Below are positions 63,526 to 64,000 of a stretch of 64,000 nt of DNA, in pieces (position 1 is the first letter of the stretch; the number at the start of each line of letters is the position of its first letter). Origin of the DNA: Lachnospiraceae bacterium (GTDB lineage Bacteria; Bacillota; Clostridia; Lachnospirales; Lachnospiraceae); assembly GCA_910575555.1 (NCBI GenBank), contig CAJTFX010000006.1, positions 1,509-65,508 of the forward strand. The letters are read 5' to 3'. The position numbers and the translations under genes are program-made. Under the pieces are notes generated by a model. That model saw only the letters and a list, made by a program, of their open reading frames with translations, was not told the DNA's origin and made no database searches.

Positions 63526-63553
63526 TTGCAAATATTTTTCCCTTTGCTATAAT
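63526..63553 (+). promoter_or_regulatory. Sigma-A-type promoter of the second flagellin
   Basis: TTGCAA, 16 bases, TATAAT. No sigma-28 form was found in this gap, unlike the first flagellin. The leader to 63658 is about 100 bases and holds three GGA motifs. Confidence 0.6.
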
Positions 63554-63657
63554 TAAATTATACTCAGGAGCGCACGTATTATTTGATTATGGGTATTGTT
63601 ACAGCAGAAGGTATTGACATAAGGAAGTAAAAGCTATAAAAGGAAGGAGGTTATTTT

Positions 63658-64000
63658 ATGAGTATTTCATCCATTGGCGGCAGCCGGAATTTATACCAGA
63701 ACCGCAGTTTGTACACCAAACAGAATCAGAATCTTCAAAAGAATTTTCAGCAGTTATCCAGCGGCAGGCGGATCAATAAAGCCGCGGACGATGCAGCAGG
63801 TCTTGCAATAGCGGCAAAGATGCTGACACAGAGCAACGGCTATGACGTGGGCGCGCACAATGCCGCTACCTCTCAGGATATGGTGAATGTGGCGGAAGGC
63901 GGTCTGTCTAAGATTTCAGATTCCCTGCAGCGGATGCGGGAGCTGAGCATTCAGGCGTCTAATACGGCAATTTATGGAGACGACGACAGAGCGGCAATTC
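63658..64000 (+). CDS. Second flagellin-type protein (cut by window edge)
   Basis: 114 codons are visible. QNLQKNFQQLSSGRRINKAADDAAGLAIAAKMLTQSNGYDVGAHNAATSQDMVNVAEGGLSKISDSLQRMRELSIQAS is a flagellin D1 pattern. The extreme N-terminus (SISSIGGSRNLYQNRSLYTKQ) differs from the usual MVVQHNL form. AAGGAGG precedes the ATG. It is either a minor flagellin or a specialised filament protein. Confidence 0.9.
   Translation, partial: MSISSIGGSRNLYQNRSLYTKQNQNLQKNFQQLSSGRRINKAADDAAGLAIAAKMLTQSNGYDVGAHNAATSQDMVNVAEGGLSKISDSLQRMRELSIQASNTAIYGDDDRAAI

Noticed and set aside
63614-63640. TTGACA-N15-TATAAA close to the second flagellin start
   Set aside because: Spacing is short and the start would leave about ten bases, which would cut off the ribosome site; 63526-63553 is better.

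Overview
The window looks like a chromosomal segment of a flagellated, gut-type member of the Clostridia, most likely Lachnospiraceae. The grounds are a compact flgM-flgN-flgK-flgK-flgL-fliW-csrA-flaG-fliD-fliS block, Gram-positive Shine-Dalgarno sites (GGAGG), a class B sortase with a TPKTG-type substrate, large clostridial repeat surface proteins and moderate-to-low GC. No rRNA, tRNA or CRISPR array was seen. Genus cannot be fixed from the sequence alone.

Layout. (1) 1-5.5 kb is an accessory region. It holds three minus-strand copies of an Rpn/PD-(D/E)XK putative-transposase gene, each bracketed by a small GCAGAC/GTCTGC hairpin, with a broken dGTPase gene and a stand-alone nucleotidyltransferase between copies 2 and 3. 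(2) 5.9-16.1 kb is a cell-surface operon: a 2437-residue repeat protein, a class B sortase, and a leucine-rich-repeat protein ending in a TPKTG sorting signal. (3) 16.2-26.0 kb carries the late flagellar genes: anti-sigma factor, chaperones, hook-associated proteins, the FliW/CsrA switch, and cap protein with its chaperone. (4) 26.1-29.1 kb has a YafQ-type toxin-antitoxin pair, then three tandem ECF-like sigma factor genes (the third truncated), each behind a near-identical promoter, then a run of strong hairpins. (5) 29.3-63.5 kb is a very large flagellin-modification region: glycosyltransferases, two FkbM methyltransferases, two radical SAM proteins, a ThDP enzyme, a heptose pathway (HldE-like, GmhA, GmhB), a sugar amidotransferase, flagellin, a Maf-type flagellin glycosyltransferase, and a legionaminic/sialic acid pathway (LegH/NeuD, LegI, LegG, LegF, PtmE, LegB). 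Two paralogous AAA-ATPase/nuclease genes sit inside that pathway. (6) The window ends in a second flagellin gene.

How the parts fit. Sigma-28-type promoters (TAAN at -35, NCCGATAN at -10) precede flgM, flaG, a glycosyltransferase at 30.2 kb, flagellin, the divergent amidotransferase and ptmE. Flagellin and its decoration therefore appear to share one sigma/anti-sigma switch. Several of these leaders also carry a short hairpin with GGA in the loop, the typical form of a CsrA site, and csrA and fliW lie in the window. The inferred product is a flagellin carrying a nonulosonic acid plus further sugars, possibly heptose-derived, methylated or branched.

The most interesting points are the joint sigma-28/CsrA wiring of glycan genes, a heptose-nucleotide pathway in a Gram-positive flagellar cluster, the missing LegC aminotransferase next to an inserted ATPase pair, the hairpin-bounded Rpn units, and the triplicated sigma factor cassette.
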